Positions 44,983-57,119 of a DNA stretch of 64,000 nt are shown here, piece after piece. The DNA is from Panicum virgatum (lineage: Eukaryota; Streptophyta; Magnoliopsida; Poales; Poaceae): contig NC_053146.1 of the NCBI RefSeq assembly GCF_016808335.1, forward strand, positions 26,938,938 to 27,002,937. Reading direction: 5' to 3'. The first letter of the stretch is position 1. Each line of letters opens with the position of its first letter. The notes under the pieces are model-generated. The model had not been told where the DNA came from, made no database searches, and saw only the letters and a program-made list of their open reading frames with translations. The translations under genes were made by a program, and so were the position numbers.

Positions 44983-46530
44983 TACGCAGTTTTCTGGCAG
45001 CTTTTCTCCAACGGCTATATTTGCTTATGCTACCTATATATACCCTCAAGGCCGGGTCATTTGATTGTGCTGGAGTTCAAGAAAGTATACAAGAGCTAAA
45101 GATCATCTCCAACCACCATAGAGCTTCATTGTACATCATATAGGCTTAAGCACACTTGTTAGAGTGCTTAGTGCTTGATTAGGGATTAGTTTTTGCGAGA
45201 GCTCCCTTGTGAGAAATCTTGCTGCGGCAAGCAACTTGTGATCCGTCGTGTGACCCTCCGTCTTGGTGTGGAGTGGCAATGACACTTTGTGCGGGGGAAG
45301 AGGAGGCCCCCTCCTTGGTGGAGAAGCTCCGTAGTGGATTACGGCCGGGTGACCGAGAGAGACGGTGGCGGTGCACGAGACTCGGTGTCTTAGGGGAACT
45401 TGCCTTTGCTTGCCGGCATCGCCTTGGTGGCGTAGTGCAAGACGGTGACCAGAAGAGCCTCGGTGTCCCGTGGATATAGGCGTTTGTGCCGAACCACGTT
45501 ACATGACAGTGTCTACTCGGGAGTTTGCATCCCTCTTGCACTTACCTCTTTACTTACCGCTTTACGTTTCCGCATTTACTCTATCTTGCATACCTTTACT
45601 TTCCTAGTTAGTTTGATTAGGATTGGCTAGGTTGCAAGTCTTTTAGGGGTAAGTAGAGAGTAACATAGATAAACCTTAGTCATAACTAGCATGTATAGGA
45701 CGTGTTAGGTTTATCTTATGCAAGTAGTTTGAGCTCTAGGTTAAAAAGCGATTAGCGACCCTATTCACCCCCTCCCCCTCTAGGGTCGGACACCCCGGTG
45801 ATCCTTACAATGTGGAAGAAGGCAACAGTGATGACGGTCAAGCTTATGATGACATCAATGAGGAGTGCATTTTGTTGTGCAATGATGACCTAGTTTGATG
45901 CCTTGGTCGACAATGTTGAAGACATGATCCGTGTTGTAAGGGGAGAAGAAGATGAGATGATGGAAGCTAAGCTGCGTAAATACAGGCAATGTGTTGAAGA
46001 TTCCAAAAAACCTCTTTATCCCCATTGTGAGAAGTACTCGCGGGTAACCGGGGACCTAAAGCTTCTGCATCTAAAGGATGCTTATGGTTGGACGGACAAG
46101 AGTTTCAAAGCATTGCTTCTTCTTCTGAAGGATATGCTGCCAGAGTGAAACTTGCTCCCATATACTGTGTACAAGGCCAAGCAGATTGTGTGTCTCGTGG
46201 GATTGACAATTGAAAAAAAAATTCATGCATGCTATTATAATTGTGTCTTGTTTTGTGGAGAGAATGAAGATTTGGACTATTGCCCTGAATGTGGAACAAT
46301 AAGATACAAGCGTCGAAATGATGGTGGTGGTGATGGAGAGGACAACAATGAGGAGAGGTAGAAGGGGACTCATGGGAAAGAAGGGCAAACATCCGTCACC
46401 TTTTAGTTCAAAACAATAACATAGTAGAAGTGATGGGCGCGATCCCAGACGCTTGCTCGCTGTCGACGGAAACATTGCCTATCACTGAAAGCATAACACC
46501 GTTAAATTCTAGAATATCCACTTTCATAAG

Positions 46531-46592
46531 AAGTCGAACCCAGGACCTAAGGTGCTACCGAGGCTCCTATAATCATTAGGCTACAAGACCTT
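46531..46592 (-). other. tRNA-like / SINE-like fragment with degenerate Pol III A and B boxes
   Basis: Minus strand TAGCCTAATGATTATAGG (A-box-like, TAGCCTAATGA) and, 43 bases on, GGTTCGACTTC (B-box-like). It cannot fold as a tRNA with a proper acceptor stem in this form, so I read it as a SINE or tRNA-derived relic. Confidence 0.35.
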
Positions 46593-49107
46593 TTGCAGTG
46601 CTTCCTTTATACAATTTCAAAGTTGTTCCTCTTGCAAAATTTTAGCAAGGAACAAGCATACAAACCAGAGTATCATATTGTCACCCCCCGGGCCATTATT
46701 TGATTCCTTGAGTTGCAAGTGATTCTTGTCGTGAAGCCATTGATAAAATCAGACGACGTACGGTTGCCCACACCGTACCGCACCAAGATACATGTTGCTT
46801 CTTGTCCCGTCTCGTCCAGCCAGCCTAGCCTAGCCCGTGGCTACCATGCAGGCCTGCAGATGTGGCGCGCCTGCAGTGGACGTGTCCGGAAGATGACGAG
46901 ACCAATCATGCGTTTTGGTCGCTTATCTTCCATCAGCTACAAGAACGATGGTGATATATCGATGATGGCGCAAGGAACGTGTGCCTAACAAAAAAAAATG
47001 AAGCTCATGTGTGTGGTGTGGAGGAGTGCAGCGTTCTAGGTGTTAATCTTCATCTACTGCTAGTTTGTATCTCCCAGCTATTAGCTAGCTCGCCTATAAA
47101 ACAAACCATTGAACTTACCTAAAGAGTCGTGATACCAAGGCAGATCGTCTTTATTTTCTTCCCAAAGAATACGGCCGAATTGTGGATTGTAAATATTGGA
47201 GGAATATACAGATATATGTTCTTATAAGTGTAAAAAATAATCACGGTTCTTATGTGCACGAAAGTTTGTAGCACTATTATTGTCCGACCGACCCCAAATT
47301 GAGCATTCAAATTTAAAACATCTCAGAATGGAAAAAATATTGGCGTTATTAGTTTCATCTGTCGTGTGTGTATCACAAAAGATCGGCACGACTACATTAA
47401 TTGTGACAGAGGTGACAACGTATAGGGTACAAAAGAAATGGCCTCTGGACTGGATTAGAGTTTGGACCAAAACTAATCGAATACTAACTTGAGGATTTAA
47501 TCAAAAGCCTTCTTGCTGGACTAATTAAAATGCAGTCTAGCAGATATTCATAATTTATATATAGTTTTGGTGAAAGTTGCTTCTTTTGCAGCAAGGTTGT
47601 TGGATGGCGTTTTGACAAAGCACACCAAAGTCGATTATGTTGTTGAAGCTATCAAACTTTTGTGCCTAGCTAGCTACGAGTGCAGATTGCAGGTCACACC
47701 CACCTACATACTTTTTTTTTTTCACGAGTAAGGCTCCTATTGATGCTTACTAATCTGAAGCTGCAGAGTTTCACGTCAACATTGTTTCTATTTGCTGACG
47801 GTTCTGGCTCCTGCTGGAGGTAGCCGTACGTCTTGGAATGCTTTACGTGGTGCGATTTTGCAGGTTGTGTGAATGTTGACCTGCTGTGGCTCCGTTTGGT
47901 TACTAATTAGTTCTTGACCAAATTAAGCTCGCTGCGGCTTTTTTCCGCGCCTAACATTGGCTTCTATTTGGTTCATGATCGACTAAGCTGCGGCGGCATG
48001 CATGCCAAAGAAAGTATATATGGTGGGCGGGTCCAGAATTTGGGGTTTCGATATTCAATATTTACAAAGGTTCAAAAAAAATTTAACCATCTTCGTGTGT
48101 TGTAAAGTTCCCACTGCTGCAGGCCACTTGTATCTCATCGCAAGCAGCCGTCACACACCGTGCCACTAGGGTTCGCTGCCGCCGGCCGGAATCGAAAAGG
48201 ACGCGGCCAGGCGGGGAGTGGAATCGGGATGAATGGGGCTAGGGACCTGGGATCATGCCGGTTGAGGGTCGCGATTGGGCCGTCATGGTTGTGCTTAGAG
48301 GAAGGGAAGTGGGCAATTTGAGCACAAGAGGCAATATGAAATTAGGAAGTCTATTTTATGATGTTAGCTCATCTCCAAAGCACACCCTGAAGGCTATTCT
48401 AATTACGAATTTAGGATTTCAGTGAAAAATATCCCTCCAATATTTCTCTAAAACCAATCCCTCAAGGTAGCAACATCCGAAATCATCGCTCTCCCTTTTC
48501 AGATTTGAGAACAAAAATCCACACCTGATCCTAAATACTTGCCATGCCATTTTAGAATAGATCTTGGACCTTCATCCTTCAAATTCGTGGAACATTTCCT
48601 AATATGTCAAGGTTCAAACAATAGGATATCGGGTATAAGAGAACTGTCGTGGGGATAAGTAATATTTAGGATAATCCTCTACATAAGGATATAGAGAGTT
48701 AGAGACTAGGATTTAAGAACTCTTTTATTAATGCTTTTATTTTCCATTATCGGATACATATATATGTTATATACTATGTATATAAATTTTTTTGCCCAAA
48801 ATTTGGATATTCAGAATACCCATAACCCATGCATACATGGCAGGCCCGCCTAATGGCGCTGCTTTCTTCAAATCCACTGATTCTCGCGAAATGTTTGGCA
48901 CTCTATTGCCAACCGCATCTGCGGTAAGCTGGACTGAAGCTTCGGCATGTCAAGCATCGGTAGAAACCAAACGGATTGTACGAACGCATCATGCAGTATA
49001 TTGTGTGCCCTGATCAGCCCCTTTAATCGTGAAGGGGGAAATGAAAAAGAGATAATGCGGCTAAAAAACTATGATAAAAGGGGAAAGGAAAATAGAACTT
49101 GTGGCCT
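46593..49107. other. Intergenic DNA, no gene supported
   Basis: AT-rich with scattered short frames. A lone TATA-like CTATAAAACA at 47093 has no gene after it. Nothing else is confidently identified. Confidence 0.4.
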
Positions 49108-49116
49108 TTTACTGAT

Positions 49117-49496
49117 GGCAACGTATGCTATGGAAATCAGCTTGCTGTGAAAACCCGTGCAAACCACAATAAAAAAGTCGTCTAAATTAACCAAAAAAAT
49201 CACACATGCAGATGATATGATGATACACAACCTTGTAACATATCTTTTCCAAACTCGACTTCGTTTGTGAGATATAAAAATAACAAATTTCAAGACAGAA
49301 AAGCTGTCAGATGATTTATTAGAAATTTATTATTTTTATATCTTACAAAGAAAATCGAGTTTGGACAAGATATTTTACAAGGTTGTGTATCATCATATTA
49401 TCTACATGTGTGATTTTTTTGGTGAATTTAGACGACTTTTTTGTTGTGGTTTGCACGAGTTTTCACAGTAGACCAGTTTCCATAGCATACGTTGCC
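49117..49496. mobile_element. Palindromic Mutator-type MITE with 9-bp TSD
   Basis: Inner ends GGCAACGTATGCTATGGAAA and TTTCCATAGCATACGTTGCC are perfect inverted repeats, and the arms stay complementary over most of the 380 bp, with a short centre near 49305. TTTACTGAT flanks it on both sides (49108-49116 and 49497-49505). A 9-bp duplication is the mark of Mutator-like elements. No coding capacity. Confidence 0.9.
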
Positions 49497-49578
49497 TTTA
49501 CTGATTAATTGATTGATGCATTTAAGAAGCGTGCAACGACCCTTCCACAATTTCTTGAGGCGGCCATCACACCCAACC

Positions 49579-50937
49579 TGTCGGGTACCATAATTAGGGG
49601 CACCCTAATCTAGGGACTAAATCGCCCTCGAAAACGCAAGACACAATTAGATAATCGGGCCCACAGTGTCTACCACCGTGTCAGACCCTGCAGTCACACT
49701 GAACCAAAGTCAACAATCTTCCTCCGATCTGAAGAGAAAAAAAGACTCTCGACGGCGATCCTGGAGAGGAAGAAGCCACCAATAATGACAACTCTGTCGT
49801 CACTCTACACCCGGATAACATGGAGCGGCTCCAACTCTCCTACAGCACCCAAATCCTCTCCAGATCCTGAAGAGACCCAATCCTCACTCAGTCCACGGCC
49901 CAGCTCCGCGGTACGGCCCATCCGAGGCACCCCTCGAACCTACTGAGCAATCTCCGCTTCGTTCGAGGCCTCCCCACCGAGACCCTCGACAGTGCACCAT
50001 ATCTCCGCCTCGCTTGAGGGTGGTGGACCTGCCCTCGGGAAAGCAAGCTAACTCCGTCTCGCTCGAGGCTACCCCTCGGCAGATGGAACTAGCAACCCAT
50101 CTGCTCACCGGCCCGTCTGACAGGAGCATTAACTGCCAACCACTCCACCGCGGAGTGCGGAGTCAGGCGGCGTGACCAGAGTCCCGTCCACCAAATCCAG
50201 TCACTGTTCCGCCATTCTCAGCACTATTCCGACACTGTGGGAACCTGCGACACCTGTGCAGACGTGCCCGGCACTGCTCCTTCCACTGTGCTGCCTACCC
50301 CTCGTACTTTCACCTCTGCAGGACCCTCGACCGGCATGGGCGCGACCCTCGAACGCGGCTCGGGTCTTGATCAGAGCAAGACTCCCGCCCGCACGACCCT
50401 CGGCACACCGCCACATCACGCATGGAGGACGGTACCCTCCACAGCGACCACCACGACGCCCACAGGAGCCATCAGGACGCCGGTGCGATCTCCGCAAGAC
50501 CAAGGAGCCGCCCAGGACAACTGTCACGCCCGGCGCCTTACTCTCCAGTGCGCCATAGTGTACTTCCCACAGTGAACGACCACTGCTCTCTCCGTACATT
50601 TACTCCACCCCTCCTTATGTCTATAAAAGGAGGAGGCGGGCACCTTCATCAACTCCTCTAGCTTCACTCGGACGCTCATCATCCCCTCACACGCTCTTGC
50701 CACTCTCCCGATATTGGCACTCGCCTCAATCACTTAGCAGAGACTTGGTCTGATCAAGGACCTCGGTGCAAGATAATACAGTGCACTCGCACACCCCTGC
50801 TGGACGTATAGCCCCGTGGCCGGAATCAGGATAAACCTCTGTGTTACTGTGTTACCTCTTGCATCAACCATCTAGGGTGATGATCACGCAGCATCGATTA
50901 CTAGTTGGCGCCAGGCCGCGAAGTCTGGACACTGACA
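49579..50937 (+). mobile_element. Solo LTR (1359 bp), TSD CAACC
   Basis: Starts TGTCGGGTACC, ends GGACACTGACA. CAACC lies at 49574-49578 and 50938-50942. A TATA box at 50622 sets plus orientation. The middle is GC-rich and gives spurious open frames on both strands. From its start it resembles gypsy-type LTRs of grasses. Confidence 0.88.
50622..50629 (+). promoter_or_regulatory. TATA box in the solo LTR
   Basis: TATAAAAG in GTCTATAAAAGGAGG, followed by a pyrimidine-rich start region. Confidence 0.65.
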
Positions 50938-52504
50938 CAACCTAATTTGAACATAGTATAGTAGTGGTTCATAAATACTGCATGCACATATTTGTTACCA
51001 CATTGCTAGTTAAGCAAGGATAGAGCCAACTTATAAGTTTTTTGTCCTCCGGCCATAATATTCCGGTTATCCTTTTTACATGAAGTGAGAATGAAAGTTT
51101 GAGTAAAGTGCTATAGGTACGTGGGCTCACCCCTCGAAAGAGCTGGACCCATAGGCGGCGCCAGGGGTATGCTTCTGTGTTCTTTGGCATTCCCAGATTA
51201 TACATAGAGCAGCTCTAAGGGCGTCGACAGCCGATGCACAAAGCGGCGGACCTTCTGCGACCCTTCTCGGACCACTGTTTTGTAATATTTTTTAATTATT
51301 CATGTTTAGAACTTGTATTTTGGTTACTATTATGGATTTGTTATGATCATTATAACTAATCACCCATTATATTACGTATTTGTTTTGATTTTTTTTATAT
51401 GTAGCATACCCAGCCACAAATTCCTAGCTCCACTATGGACCTCGTGGTTTCTCCAATAATCAGAATTTAACTTTATCTACCTGCAACTTTTTCCTAATTT
51501 AATTGGGCCAAAAAAAAACTCCCAAACTACCAATCGTATGAAATAGTTCAATTGAGCAAGCCTCTTAAGTAGAGGACGTATACACATGAATTAAACAAGC
51601 CATTCAAGAAAAGTATAGCGAGTGCCTAAATAGAATAAGAAATTTGAATAAGATAATTAATTATGTTCACCGGACTAGGTAAATCTCTTTGAATTTATAA
51701 AAATATCCCAAACCACCAAAGGTTTGTTTATTAGTGTTTCTCCACGTCTTAAGCTCTTCTAAACAAGGGATGTTTTCATTCCTTGTCACCTTTTTATTGC
51801 TTGCTATCTTCTTCTCAACGTGATGTTTTGGTGCTCTACCAAAGCACTAAATATTTTGATGCTTTACCGGAGCAATTGTTTGTACTTGTACACACGTCTT
51901 GGCCTTTGAAGTACCACCGGACCTTCGGCACACAAGCATGAGAACCATCTTGCTCAATTCAAATTTGAGCCGAGCCAAATTAAATTTCTTTTATAAAACA
52001 TTTCTACCTAAAACAAGTTCCATTGCTCCATAAATTTGTCTTATAAGTTTTTCTTATCAGATCTATGAACACAACAAATGAGATGTTCATGCAAGGTTAA
52101 CTTCTGCCAATTGCTTAATTTTAGCTAAATTCTTGTAACAAATGGATCGTCCACCATAACATAACCAGAATCGTATGAACATGGGCTGAATCGAAACAAG
52201 GGAACCTTCGGCCCACTAACACAAGACATATAAACAAACAAAAAAGAACAACAATATTCACAACAATGAGGGCCTAGTTGTTTGAGATCGTGGCTAGCAG
52301 GTGCGCCGCGGCTATGTAACGCGTATGCTGGAAATCTCACATCCATCTTATGCCCGTGCGAACCGGTGGGTGATTTCGGCACACAAAGACTGAAACCCTA
52401 TTAGCCCACGTGAGAGTGATAGACCTGTTTGGGCCACGGGAGCAAGCTGCAAGGATCTGTTGGCCCAATTCACCAATGAAGAGCATGCTGCTTGAATTGA
52501 GAAA

Positions 52505-52830
52505 TAACTTCAACGGTCTTTTTTCTTTTTTTCTCTTTTCTTTTCTAATTTTCATTTATATTAATTTTTTTATTTTTATTTTTATTCCTTTTTATTCTTT
52601 TAGGTTCTATTTATTTTATTTATATTTTTCTTCTTTCACTTTATTTTTTATTTTCTATTTAACGACATTTTTTTCTTCCATATTTTTTTTCATTTTTTCC
52701 TCTGTTATTATTACTTCTCACTTTTAACATGTTTTTCCTTCTATTTTTCTCTCTCTTTTATTTTTACTTCCCTATCTTGTATTTTACAACGACTTTTGTT
52801 GATTACCTTTTATGTTTTTTTCTTCGTACG
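52505..52830 (+). repeat. T-rich strand-asymmetric tract
   Basis: Runs of TTTTT with C interspersed and very few G or A over about 325 bp; it yields an artefactual Phe-rich frame. Confidence 0.8.
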
Positions 52831-53854
52831 GTAGGTATTCTAATTTTTTGAGTTCATAGGACTGATTCTAAATTTGTAAATTATTTCCTTTCCTAGCACT
52901 TTCTTTTGTAGTTTTTAATGTAAAAAATTATATATTTTATTACAAAAAATTTAGTATATTTACTACTACTTAGTATATTTCTTTTCACATACAGATTCAT
53001 TCGTCCGCGATCTAAATATCATGAGGCATAATAGTCTTTTTTATTTATTTCTTTATTCCCGTTTTTTCTTCCACTCAATGATACTAACTGTTCTTTTGAT
53101 TTTTCTATCTTTTTGTTTTTTTGTTTCATATTTTTTAACTAACTTGTTAATCATGTTATTGAATTTATGTAAGTTGTTGACATGCCGTGTAGGGTTATTT
53201 AATAATTTATTTTCTTTATATACTTATGCAATTCATATTGGCAGGAGCCAAAAATAAGGTGTAACTTAATTTTTCGCGATGTGGATGTGTTTGTTCTTCA
53301 TGTAAAATTATTTACTTATGTATAACTAATTTATTCGTAATGTCAAAAAATTTATTCACTTTGTTGATTAAACTGTTCGGCAATGTTAACTCATTTATTT
53401 TCTATATCAATTTTTCATTGTTTATCTTATACAATCAAATGTTTGTGATGTCTAATATTTTATTCATTTATATTTTTTATATCCAATTTTTTAGCTCATA
53501 AGAATATTATTTGATCGTGTTGTTAATATATTTGTTCCTAGTATCCAAAATTAATTGTTTAGTATGAAAGAAAATGATTTTAAAAATGTCGTGCCAATAT
53601 AGGCAAGTGACATCTTGTTTTTGAAAATTTTTTCTTGAAAATTTTGAAAATCCAAATTTAATATGGATGATTGGCCTAATATTTATAGCTTTTTCAGTTC
53701 CAAATCTGCATGCATGTAGCTGGTGTTTCTGCCTGCACACAATCTCTCTCCTATTTAGCTGGCACGCGTAGCATGCACAATAATTAAACAATAAATGGGC
53801 CGGCCCAAATGAGGTCCAGCAACTAAGCTACCATGGAGAAATATAATTCTATCC

Positions 53855-53893
53855 ATTTCAAGTGATGGTTTGCGGAACCATCACCTGAAGTGA
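53855..53893. repeat. Small inverted repeat
   Basis: TTCAAGTGATGGTT and AACCATCACCTGAA are separated by TGCGG, a hairpin of about 14 bp with one mismatch. Similar GTGATGG/CCATCAC motifs occur in the CACTA-like element at 32364-32994, so it may be a CACTA fragment. Confidence 0.55.
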
Positions 53894-54849
53894 TGTCCAA
53901 CCGCACCCTAGCAGGTGGATCAGCAATGCTTGATTTTTCTAATCAATCATCTCGAAGAACATCTAAGAGTTTCAAGACAAACTATTCTATTTGACACCAC
54001 TAAAGTTGAACTTTCATTCTCTATTCAACAATTCCATCTGTTTCCTCGTTTACCTCGCCTGAATAGTAACATGTATGTGGGCTCACCCCTCATTTTTCTA
54101 GGTTCAGACAACTATCAAATCACCTCCAAATTTTTTTAAAAAAAAACTACATATAGGTTGCCTTGTAGAAGTTCCAATAAATTTTAAACTCATTCACTAT
54201 TTTCATTACTTTACATGAATTTATGCATGCTTATTTAGAGTAATTACAATTTGAAGTACATGTATCTCAAATAATATTAGAACAATCCCACAAACATATA
54301 GTTGGCTTCTGTTTCATTATAGCTCATATCCTAAAAATAGATGAAAATTTTAAATATTTGTTTGTAATAGTTCAAGCTTCTATTTACAACCTTATTACAA
54401 AATAATGATAATAATACTTAAATTTCTTTGAAAATTATATAAATAAGAATAGAATCATTTTCTTCACGCATAAGCTTGACATAAAAGTTTCATAAGATTT
54501 TACAAGAATTGGCAGTACATTGTTCACAAAACGAATAACTTTCTAACAAATTTCATACAACTTAAGTCAAACTTTGAAGTTTATAGACCCTAAAGTATTT
54601 TCTTGCAAATATACACTTGATATTTGGACATAGCCTTAAATTTAACCTTATATTAATATTTGTTGATTTTACATTACTGCTTGTTGTGCCAAAAAGTTAT
54701 TTTCTATTTTTTAAATAACTAATTATGGAACCTTGGGAAGTAGCTTGCAAAAATGATTATCTTATATACCCTAATATATTTTTGGATCTAATAGACAACA
54801 TCCAAGTTGTCATGCAGGAGTTTGAGCAATTATTGAACATACTAGTTAG

Positions 54850-55250
54850 ACCCGAGCCACAGGATGCCTGACATGACGCGGATCTATATGAGATATGGGA
54901 TGGGTATATCATATACCCATGTAACTACTCATGTAGATCTAGAACTAGCCGGTATAGATAGAAACCACCCGATTAGTACTCGTGAGGGACTCTAGGCCTC
55001 ATACCGATCTAAGGTTTCATGTAACCCTGCCCCTCAGGATATATAAGGGCAGATAGGGATCCCCCCAACACATCTATTCATCTCAAGTAATATAAACCAC
55101 CAAACAGGATGTAGGATATTACGCAACTCGTGGCCTGAACCTGTCTAAACACTGTTGTTTGCATCATCGTGTTCCAATCTCGGCGATCCCCTACGAGCAA
55201 TCTATTACCTTAGGGTATCCCTAGATAGGCTTGCCAGTAAAATACCGACA
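54850..55250 (+). mobile_element. Gypsy 5' LTR fragment with promoter and PBS
   Basis: The right edge AATACCGACA at 55250 is followed by CTGGCGCCCACCGTGG (PBS, 55252-55267). TATATAA is at 55040-55046. The expected TGTCGG start was not found, so the left edge (about 54850) is approximate and the LTR may be truncated. Confidence 0.65.
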
Positions 55251-55288
55251 GCTGGCGCCCACCGTGGAGTTCATCACCGACGATCCCA

Positions 55289-55936
55289 TGGTGAACTCGA
55301 TGACGACTTCCAAATCTGCAACCATACCGGAGAAAGGTACCACCTTCGCTTTGGCTCATGAATCTACATTGTTGATGGCTCGGGTGGCTTTAGCAGCCAC
55401 CTGGCCTTGTCCGTTGCACCAGAGGCTGAGGCCACGACATGCAACAATGACACTAGCAGTGCTTCCAAAACCGGCGCATCACAGATTTTCGATTTGATCA
55501 AGAACCACCCAGAGGATTTTGAATCTAATTCCCACCCTCGATTGAACAATACGGATCTAATCGATGGGACAGACCACGTTTCCTCAAACAGTTCCAAGGA
55601 CATTGACCTCATGAAAGTTACTCTCAAGCAGCTGGGGTCAGAGCCTGCTGCAAAAAAACATAAAAAAGATAGCCCTTGCCATGCGCGCGGACAGACAGTT
55701 CCCTCTGTGACTGCTTCAAGTCGACAGAGGAACTCCTTGAATCAAAAGAAACCAAGGTTTACAATGTTCTTGCAGCAGAATTGGATCATGATTTCGATGA
55801 GTTAATGCAAATGCTCGATACCCTGAATCCATTGGATGACCTTGACGACCTCAGAGATTGGTCATGGGACATCGATGAATTCATAGAAGGGTTATGCACT
55901 TCATCTCCTCGAAGCTTAGCTGACGACTTCCTGTAA
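55289..55936 (+). pseudogene. Gag-like remnant downstream of the LTR at 55250
   Basis: Pieces in different frames: MVNSMTTSKSATIPEKGTTF (55289), then SQIFDLIKNHPEDFESNSHP (about 55482), then DFDELMQMLDTLNPLDDLDD and WSWDIDEFIEGL (about 55790-55890). Frameshifts near 55400 and 55680. Placement just after the PBS suggests the gag start of a gypsy element; I do not recognise the exact family. No pol follows: homology fades by about 56150. Confidence 0.45.
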
Positions 55937-56159
55937 CGCTGGAGCGATGCTGCGCTATGGGTCAAGATGGGACTCTCCCTAGAAGAGCCCCAATCGCCGA
56001 CGCAGGTATATCCGTTAGGACTCCGAAACTCAACCACTATATATGAGGAGGCCGTGGATTCTCAAATCCTCTTCGATCTAGAAAAACATATGAACTCCCT
56101 ACTCTTACTCAAAAAAGGAAAAGACATCGACTGGAACTGAGCAAAAAGTAATTTCTGCG

Positions 56160-56500
56160 TGCTTCTCGAAAGTAATTCCAAGTTGAACTATGTGTACCTC
56201 CAATAATATTTGAAAAACTATATTAAAATTATATTTAAGTTCACATGTTCCATTCTAGTTTATGTATTGGAGATAGATAAAAGATTCAATTGACTTTTTA
56301 GGTATAATTCAAACTTTTATATCCAAATTACCACATAATAATTACAATAATATCTAAATTTGGTTAGAAAAATCTACAAACTAACATGGCAACATAGTTT
56401 GGGTATACAAGCTTGTAATGAATTTTTTAAATGTTTTTATAATGTCTATTTGGTTGTAAGAAAATAAGCCGTATGAAAAGATTCGAGTTATTTTTTGGTG
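56160..56500. other. AT-rich spacer, weakly like 54236-54500
   Basis: GTACCTCCAATAATATTTGAA here resembles GTATCTCAAATAATATTAGAA at about 54260, with similar AT-rich continuation. This suggests diverged copies of one repeat on both sides of the gypsy fragment. No gene. Confidence 0.3.
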
Positions 56501-56503
56501 TGT

Positions 56504-56745
56504 TCTTCAAAGCCGACAAGGAAATGCAAATTTCCCTGTGGTTCAAGTGATTTCCCTTGTGGTGTTTCAAAACTAACAAGGAAATGTGAATTTTCCTATA
56601 GGTTCAGGTACTTCCATGTGCGTTGTTTCAAAACCGAGAAGAAAATTCATATTTCCCAGTGGGTTCGGTTATTTCCCTATGCGATGTTTCAAAACTGAGA
56701 AAGAAATACAAATTTTTCTGTGCGTACTTGAAAAACCCCTCATAA
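56504..56745 (+). repeat. Minisatellite, 61-bp unit, about 4 copies
   Basis: Units start at 56504, 56565, 56626 and 56687, each with TTTCAAAAC.GA.AAGGAAAT....TTTCCC. Spacing is exactly 61 bp; units are diverged. Confidence 0.88.
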
Positions 56746-57119
56746 AAATTGAACGCGCACGGGAAAAAATGGTGTCCAATAGTGGGTCAGGCGAGGTTAG
56801 ATTTTTTTATCAACCATGTTGAATAATAAGAGTGTTAAAATTCCAATGATGTTGATCACGAGACACCCTAATACGACTAATACTTAACCCTGCTTTCACA
56901 ATGCTATATAACTAAGAGATCAAAAATGCTTACTCACGAGAAAAACTAAACCCTTGCATTGTGACTGCCAATCCCATCTATACCAGTTGTTAAGAGCGCT
57001 TGAAAGGTGCAGAAGCTCGAGATCCCATCTAGGCAAGTATCTTACGTTGGCGTCTATTATGCCGCCGCTTCCTAGCACGCCCCATGCTTCACCAATCAAG
57101 AGCACCTATGACGAGAGCT
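56746..57119. other. Spacer before the LINE, nothing recognised
   Basis: No motif seen on either strand. Confidence 0.35.

Larger units (their letters stand above)
34736..45809 (+). mobile_element. Copia-like solo LTR (1528 bp once the nested chromovirus is removed), TSD ATGTG
   Basis: LTR segments are 34736-34793 and 44340-45809. It starts TGTAGCGAAAATGG and ends GGTGATCCTTACA. ATGTG flanks it at 34731-34735 and 45810-45814. The 3' end has the pyrimidine run CACCCCCTCCCCCTCTAGGG. Homologous to 28322-29700 in the other orientation. Confidence 0.9.
33831..46361 (+). mobile_element. CACTA transposon relic with TNP2-type transposase, carrying nested insertions
   Basis: Left terminus CACTACGTAAGAACC at 33831 is followed by subterminal repeats built on GGTGAC/GTCACC (33895-34135). 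The transposase gene begins at 34409, is interrupted by the copia-like LTR and nested chromovirus (34736-45809), and resumes at 45815. A right terminus was not found; the coding part stops matching near 46361, with one GTCACCTTTT beyond (about 46396), so the 3' end is deleted or decayed. Confidence 0.7.
34409..46361 (+). pseudogene. CACTA TNP2-like transposase, N-terminal part, two segments
   Basis: Segment 1 (34409-34730) reads MEDKSWMGLP, YLRGLKSFMEIARADKEAR, TTIYCPCLDGRNDKK and YPHLIVHAFITNYT, the transposase-associated domain with its CPC motif. Segment 2 (45815-46361) reads KPLYPHCEKYSRVTGDLKL, DAYGWTDKSFKALLLLLKDM, YTVYKAKQIVCLVGL and IHACYYNCVLFCGENEDLDY, ending CPECGTIRYKRRN, the start of the TNP2 transposase domain with its zinc-ligand-like Cys/His set. 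Stops: TAG after NHCCP, TAG after TNYTC and TGA after KDMLPE. The catalytic core downstream is missing. Its role would be cut-and-paste transposition; this copy is dead. Confidence 0.82.
50943..54840. other. AT-rich intergenic DNA, no gene supported
   Basis: Short frames only. A strongly T-biased tract lies within (52505-52830). Two fragments, near 51120 and 54075, share GTGGGCTCACCCCTC. No coding or TE protein motif recognised. Confidence 0.4.

Noticed and set aside
46531..46592. tRNA gene
   Set aside because: A- and B-box-like motifs only; no acceptor stem or anticodon arm that folds properly.
47093..47102. Core promoter (CTATAAAACA)
   Set aside because: No gene or transcript-like sequence downstream on that strand.
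50172..50661. Overlapping frames of 79-132 codons
   Set aside because: They lie inside a solo LTR defined by a TSD and run on both strands.
50904..50918. PBS-like TTGGCGCCAGGCC after an LTR ending near 50903
   Set aside because: CAACC on both sides and the TGTC...GACA termini place the LTR end at 50937.
52410..52727. 105-codon Phe-rich frame
   Set aside because: Product of a T-rich tract.
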